From Pleurotus djamor (taxonomy: Eukaryota > Basidiomycota > Agaricomycetes > Agaricales > Pleurotaceae): a stretch of DNA of 10,842 nt. Numbering within the stretch: the stretch's first letter is position 1; each line of letters starts with the position of its first letter. Under the pieces are notes generated by a model. That model did not search any database. It was not told the origin of the DNA and saw nothing but the letters and a program-made list of their open reading frames with translations. Positions 7,337 through 10,842 of this stretch are shown here, piece after piece. Location: positions 1 through 10,842 of the forward strand of contig JAPEVF010001342.1 in assembly GCA_029747585.1 (NCBI GenBank), in the 5' to 3' direction. The position numbers and the translations under genes are program-made.

Positions 7337-9127
7337 ATGATTGTTGATGAGGTTGGTGATGAGGATGAGAACGCTGGTGACGTCACGGTCAGGTGTATTC
7401 CGACTTTCAATGACGATGCACCATATGAGGACTTCCAGGAGCAATTAGACCAGGTTGATGAGCAGGATTCTCCCTTGCCTGGTCTCAGTGTCCTTCCACC
7501 GGCTTGCGAAGCCATCGAGCAACACCACACTTCGCAACCTATCATGCGTCCGTCAACCCCTGGAACTGGAGACGCAACCTCTGTTACACGTGTGGGAGAA
7601 CCTATCATCCGGCAGCACTCAGAACCAACTCAGAGCCCAGCACAGCGGTCCACGTCTCCCATACCACGGCGCATATCCTTGGCAAGTGTGAGAACCAACT
7701 CTGACTGTGAGTTTCTTCCTTGTATCTTGTGTCCTTGATCCGTGTCTAAATATTTAATTATCAATATCCAGCTGAAAGCATCCTTCGTGAGCTATCCTTG
7801 CCCACTCCAGGATTCGGAAATCTAACTTGATTAATTGATTGCTATATTTAGGTAGTATGACAGGTCCAGAGCTACTCGGCGCATTCTCTGAAGAGTGTGT
7901 AAGTACGGCGAAGAGTTTATTGCAAGAAATGGATGAAACACAGACTTCCAACTACGGTAGTCCCGCGCCCCAAGTTGCGCAGTTCCTTTATCAGTTCACA
8001 GCCGCGGACCCCAATCTCGTCGACGAAGCCGACAACAACCAGAACTGGGGTCGCAGGCAGTGGGCCGCCTGCAACCCAACCATTGACGCTCTTTTGGTAT
8101 CATGGGTGGCCATTGGTAGTGTCGATGTTGCGCGTGAGCTCATAGCCGCTGTTCTCAATACGTCGAAGGCTGCGAGGTACATTTGTCACGTTAAGAACAT
8201 ATCCCCTCTGCCGTCCACATACTGTTGTGATCGCTACGTTGAGCAGCTCCTCAATCGACTCCGGGATCTATGGCAAGGGGTTCAAAAGGATGTAAGTAGT
8301 CATCCATCTTTCTCATTCCTTTATATTCATGACCCGGTGACCCGTAGGTTTCTCATGCGACTGTGGGTGCTGGCCTGGCAGCCCCAACGCCTAAGAAGGC
8401 TACCAAGGGTAAAGCCAAAGCAAAGACCGCTTCTCAAGGCCCAAAAGCAGCTACCCCTTCTACAACGATGGATCCTCAAGCTCAGGAAGTCCTCCGTGCC
8501 GAGCTTCTCAAGCTCACCCCCCCTCAGCTTCGTAGCTTAGCCGCCCAGAAAGGTCTCATCGTGAACAGTCGGTGTCAACGCCAAACATGTGAGGTTTCCT
8601 TTCAGTTCCGCAGCTAACCTATCTGAATAACCATGGTTGTAGGCATCAATGAGATCTTCAAGCTACCCCTTACGTCCCAGTACACCGTCGAGGAAATAAA
8701 GAGGTTAATGGCAGCAGAGGTTAGTCTTTCCATCCCGCCGCCGCCTCCATTCTTGTCATTTCCTGAACATCCCCAAAATCTGCAGGTTGCGCAACCATCT
8801 CAGAAGCCAAAGGCCAAGTCCAAGAATGCTAGTGAAGGCGTGCCCAGGGTTATCACTTCAGCTGAGGCATCGTCCTCATCCACAACCCTTGATGACACAG
8901 CAATGGAATCACCACCTCTCGTGGTAGAGGTCAGCCAGCTTCTTCTTCGCTTGTTTGTATTGGTTCTTAACCTTCCCCAACATCTTTAGACTACACCAAT
9001 GTCTGGAAAACAGAAGGGAAAGTCCAAGGAAGGCCTCCCTAGGGTTATCACCTCAGCCGAAGCATTGTCTTCCTCTGCATCTGCCCCCCTTGACGACGCG
9101 ACGATGGATTCACCTCTCACCCCTTAG
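7337..9127 (+). CDS. Orphan protein with repeat-built ends (7 exons, at least 474 aa; 5' end uncertain)
   Basis: I do not recognise this family. Exons: 7337-7706, 7772-7786, 7852-8291, 8348-8588, 8643-8719, 8786-8929, 8990-9127 (1425 nt, all phases agree). The ATG at 7337 is the first in-frame one (MIVDEVGDEDE), but the frame stays open upstream to 7142 through the PRPSSSSQ repeats, so the true start is probably in an earlier exon. Order of regions: acidic, Ser/Pro-rich disordered N-terminus (1-123); a likely folded core encoded by exon 3 (about 129-275, with WGRRQWAACNPTIDALLVSW and an AARYICHVKN segment); a Lys/Ala-rich linker (KKATKGKAKAKT); a helical segment at about 320-381 (LLKLTPPQLRSLAAQKGLI) faintly like a SAP DNA-binding motif, at low confidence; and two C-terminal repeats with G(V/L)PRVITSAEA. 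There is no signal peptide or membrane span. Lys-rich and SAP-like parts hint at a nuclear or DNA-associated role, which is only inference. A domesticated or transposon-carried gene is possible given the repeat-rich surroundings. Confidence 0.6.
7772..7786 (+). other. 15-nt microexon of the orphan gene
   Basis: This exon (CTGAAAGCATCCTTC) is flanked by an ATATCCAG acceptor and a GTGAGC donor. The downstream intron has a CTAAC branch site (7822-7826) and a TATTTAG acceptor. Including it gives DSESILRSMTG; skipping it gives DCSMTG. Both are in frame because its length is a multiple of three, so it could be a cassette exon. Confidence 0.55.
8786..9127 (+). repeat. Tandem exon duplication at the 3' end of the orphan gene
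   Basis: Exon 8786-8929 and exon 8990-9127 encode similar peptides: K(A/G)KSK...G(V/L)PRVITSAEA, then a Ser-rich stretch, then LDD(T/A)(A/T)M(E/D)SP. The nucleotide sequences also align (for example AGGGTTATCAC in both), and a 60-nt intron separates them. The second copy ends SPLTP and a TAG, so the gene appears to have gained its last exon by duplicating the previous one. Confidence 0.75.
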
Positions 9128-9860
9128 TAGCTGCTGTCTATCTTTTCCGGTCCGCCCCCTTCTCTACACTGCTTCTTTCCTTTCTTCCCTACAACCACGC
9201 CCTTCTATCACGGACTTACAACGACCCGTCATGACTGATGATGACTTACGATTACTTATAACGACTTTTCATGATTCAACGATACTTTTGACGACTTTGA
9301 TGATTTTTGATACTTCTTACGACCAGTAATATGACTGATGTGAACCTCACACGACTAGCAAGGATCCGACGTGACCAGCAAAATGACTGTGCACGACTGG
9401 CAAAACCCGACACGACTCGCAGAAACTTGACATGACCCAGGAAAACTCAACGCAACCAATGAGCGCGACCAGGGAAGACTCAACGCGACCAAGGAAGACT
9501 AAATGTGACCAAGGAAGACTAAACGCGACCAACAAAGACTAAACGCGACCAACCAACGACCAACAAAGACTCAACGCGACCAACGACAACTTGAATATCT
9601 CAAGCGCAATCAGTGAAACCAGTGAATGACCAGCAAAACCTTGATACGACCGGCGAAGACCCGAGGCGACTCAAGGCGACTGTTGAAAAATGCAACGCGA
9701 CCAGTGACATGACCAGCAAAAACTTCACGCGACTAGTGAGAACTTTACGTGACTGACCAACGTGGAACGCGAAAGACTATCTGAGACTTGTTCTGACTAA
9801 CCCAGACCACTGAGGACAACCCAAGACCTTGGACGCGGGACTTTTTCTGACTAACCTCGA
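9128..9860 (+). repeat. Degenerate GAC-rich short-repeat field with a 20-nt periodic core
   Basis: There is no gene here. From about 9210 the + strand is crowded with ACGACT, ATGACT and CGCGACC words. Between 9461 and 9550 the units fall at exact 20-nt spacing: blocks at 9461, 9481, 9501, 9521 and 9541 end GCGACC or GTGACC and are followed by AAGGAAGACT or a close variant. Outside this core the words drift in spacing (CGCGACCAGTGACATGACC, GCGACTAGTGAGAAC). The + strand is poor in T over about 9350-9760. The first 80 nt after the stop codon are CT-rich and probably 3' UTR. Confidence 0.65.
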
Positions 9861-10105
9861 CCGTTCAAGACTATATAGTCGCGACGCTAAACTATTCATG
9901 ACCTATGGATGGGCCTACCCCTGACGTGGCCTGACCTAGACCTCTGACTAATGCTCCGTATTAGGAAGTAGGGCGCCTTTCGGACTCAGTACTTTTCCCG
10001 ACTGGCAAAGACCACTGGTCGGTTGGTGTCATGGCCGGTCTATGGGACCTGTGTGGCGCAATTCAGGGTTTCATAGTCGCCGTAAAGCTCAAAACAGGTC
10101 TTTTG
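9861..10105. other. Unassigned spacer between the repeat field and the hairpin/MITE
   Basis: No open frame with protein-like composition is present. A short imperfect inverted repeat occurs near 9999-10022 (CGACTGG ... CCACTGGTCG). The segment could be the remains of an older repeat, but nothing identifies it. Confidence 0.3.
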
Positions 10106-10139
10106 GTCAGCCGGGGTCGGCCCCGTGACTCCGGCTGAC
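10106..10139. repeat. 13-bp inverted repeat (hairpin) with 8-nt loop
   Basis: GTCAGCCGGGGTC at 10106-10118 pairs with GACTCCGGCTGAC at 10127-10139 across GGCCCCGT. Twelve of 13 positions match and the other would be a G-T wobble. The stem shares the word CGGCTGAC with the inverted repeats of the adjacent MITE. Confidence 0.75.
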
Positions 10140-10159
10140 TCAGCGTTTCAACTGAGGCT

Positions 10160-10524
10160 TACAGCCGTTTGCATATATAATGGCAGTCGATCGAAAAAAA
10201 GGTCGATTGAGAATTCGGCTGACTTAGAAAAATTCGGCTAAATTGCGCAAAGCCGTATCTCAAAGGTGGATGTCCCATCGCTGGAGCTAAATGAAATACA
10301 GGTGAATAACTCATCTCGTATACATCTTACCTCCTTGCACAAGCCTTTTGGAAGTCTCCATTTGCGTCGCGAAGGAGTTGCAAAGGAAAGGGGCCACTTG
10401 GGGGAATCAGGGGCCGTGATTCAGAGCGGATTACTAAGCTTTTTGGCCGAATTTTTCTAAGTCAGCCGAATTCTCAATCGACCTTTTTTTCGATCGACTG
10501 CCATTATATATGCAAACGGCTGTA
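10160..10524. mobile_element. MITE-like non-autonomous DNA transposon with TA target duplication
   Basis: The element spans 10162-10522 (361 bp), flanked by TA at 10160-10161 and 10523-10524. Its ends are long terminal inverted repeats: 10159-10238 is a perfect reverse complement of 10446-10525, counting the flanking bases, that is about 77 bp inside the element. They begin CAGCCGTTTGCATATATAAT. The interior of about 207 bp has no transposase-like open frame. Short length, long inverted repeats, a TA duplication and no coding capacity fit a miniature inverted-repeat element mobilised by a Tc1/mariner-type transposase. The superfamily call rests on the TA duplication alone. The absence of mismatches between the arms points to recent activity. 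Confidence 0.85.
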
Positions 10525-10842
10525 ATATCATAAAATTATACATACAATTATGACCTCCCGTAGCAAAATGTACAAGCACAACGTACTAGCAAAGAGGACG
10601 ATAAAGAACACACAGCAGAACTTAATTTAGTACTTGTAGACGTATGGAAGAGAGAGGGAGAGAGGTGTAGAATAACGAATAAAAGGTCATAAACCCAAAA
10701 ANGCAGCTGGAAGACGTGAGAGCAGGTGGTAGATGCGATACAAATGGTGAAGGAGGCGAGGGCGAGGGATGGGCATGTACAGGTATCAAACTCGGCGCCC
10801 AGCGTCCATATGAGAAGAAAGGGTCTACGGTCATAAGAAATC
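10525..10842. other. Right flank, no gene supported
   Basis: The first 100 nt are AT-rich and the rest is purine-rich on the + strand (CT-rich on the - strand). A - strand open frame from 10834 to 10622 reads as a Ser/Pro-rich peptide (HAHPSPSPPSPFVSHLPP) and could be the tail or 3' UTR of a gene entering from the right, but low-complexity composition explains it equally well. One ambiguous base lies at 10702. Confidence 0.3.

Noticed and set aside
7073..7608. Arg-rich and Ser-rich - strand open frames.
   Set aside because: They are shadows of the 24-bp repeats and of the + strand orphan gene.
7074..9228. 12-bp direct repeat TACAACGACCCG at 7074-7085 and 9217-9228 flanking the orphan gene, possibly transposon ends.
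   Set aside because: A few 12-mer pairs are expected by chance in 10.8 kb, the second copy lies in a field rich in ACGACC words, and no longer similarity extends from either copy.
9347..9535. A - strand open frame of 62 codons.
   Set aside because: It is produced by the low-complexity repeat field, where the low T content of the + strand removes some stop codons.
10266..10460. A 64-codon open frame within the MITE.
   Set aside because: It runs into the inverted repeat, is too short and shows no transposase signature.
10622..10834. A - strand Ser/Pro-rich open frame near the right edge.
   Set aside because: It is explained by CT-rich low-complexity sequence and contains an ambiguous base; it could be the end of a gene entering from the right but cannot be supported here.

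Overview
This window looks like nuclear DNA of a filamentous basidiomycete, most likely an Agaricomycete. The evidence is a dense set of short spliceosomal introns (mostly 46-67 nt, GT...AG, with CTAAC/CTGAC-type branch sites 15-35 nt before the acceptor), small secreted proteins with a fungal cellulose-binding module (CBM1), a three-RRM Gbp2/Hrb1-type RNA-binding protein, and a bacterial-type RNase H fold of the kind common in fungi. All six genes I can support are on the + strand. I built the exon models by hand from splice signals and reading-frame continuity.

Layout. 2-347: 3' end of an RNase H-like gene, with one intron. 348-643: intergenic DNA with a TATA box and an (ATC)6 leader repeat. 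644-1244: two-exon gene for an unrecognised 181-aa protein. 1245-2119: intergenic, ending in the pyrimidine-rich leader of the next gene. 2120-4666: twelve-exon gene for a 570-aa SR-like protein (RD tract, RS tract, RRM1, RRM2, Gly-rich linker, RRM3), probably a nuclear mRNA-binding and export factor. 4667-5182: intergenic. 5183-5841 and 6168-6715: two tandem, clearly paralogous genes for small secreted proteins (139 and 126 aa). Each has a signal peptide, a Ser/Thr/Pro-rich spacer with a GTATCWTVT motif, a CBM1, and a short tail containing TAVVC; neither has a catalytic domain. 6716-7153: no gene supported. 7154-7273: 24-bp tandem repeats that probably encode a PRPSSSSQ octapeptide repeat. 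7337-9127: seven-exon gene for an unrecognised protein of at least 474 aa, with a 15-nt microexon and a tandemly duplicated last exon. About 9200-9860: a low-complexity field of degenerate GAC-rich repeats, partly with exact 20-nt spacing. 10106-10139: a strong hairpin. 10160-10524: a MITE-like element with 80-bp inverted repeats that match perfectly. 10525-10842: AT-rich, then CT-rich on the - strand, with no supported gene.

Functionally, the left two thirds is ordinary gene-dense fungal DNA: RNA handling (RNase H-like, Gbp2-like) next to a secreted plant-cell-wall-binding pair that arose by local duplication. From about 7.1 kb on the character changes to repeat-rich accessory sequence: an orphan gene with repeat-built ends, a decayed short-repeat field, and a non-autonomous transposon. 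The most interesting items are the paired CBM1-only secreted proteins, the orphan gene with its duplicated exon and optional microexon, the 20-nt periodic field behind it, and the MITE. Six ambiguous bases (264, 3228, 7165, 7175, 7177, 10702) mark weak base calls; three of them lie next to homopolymer runs.
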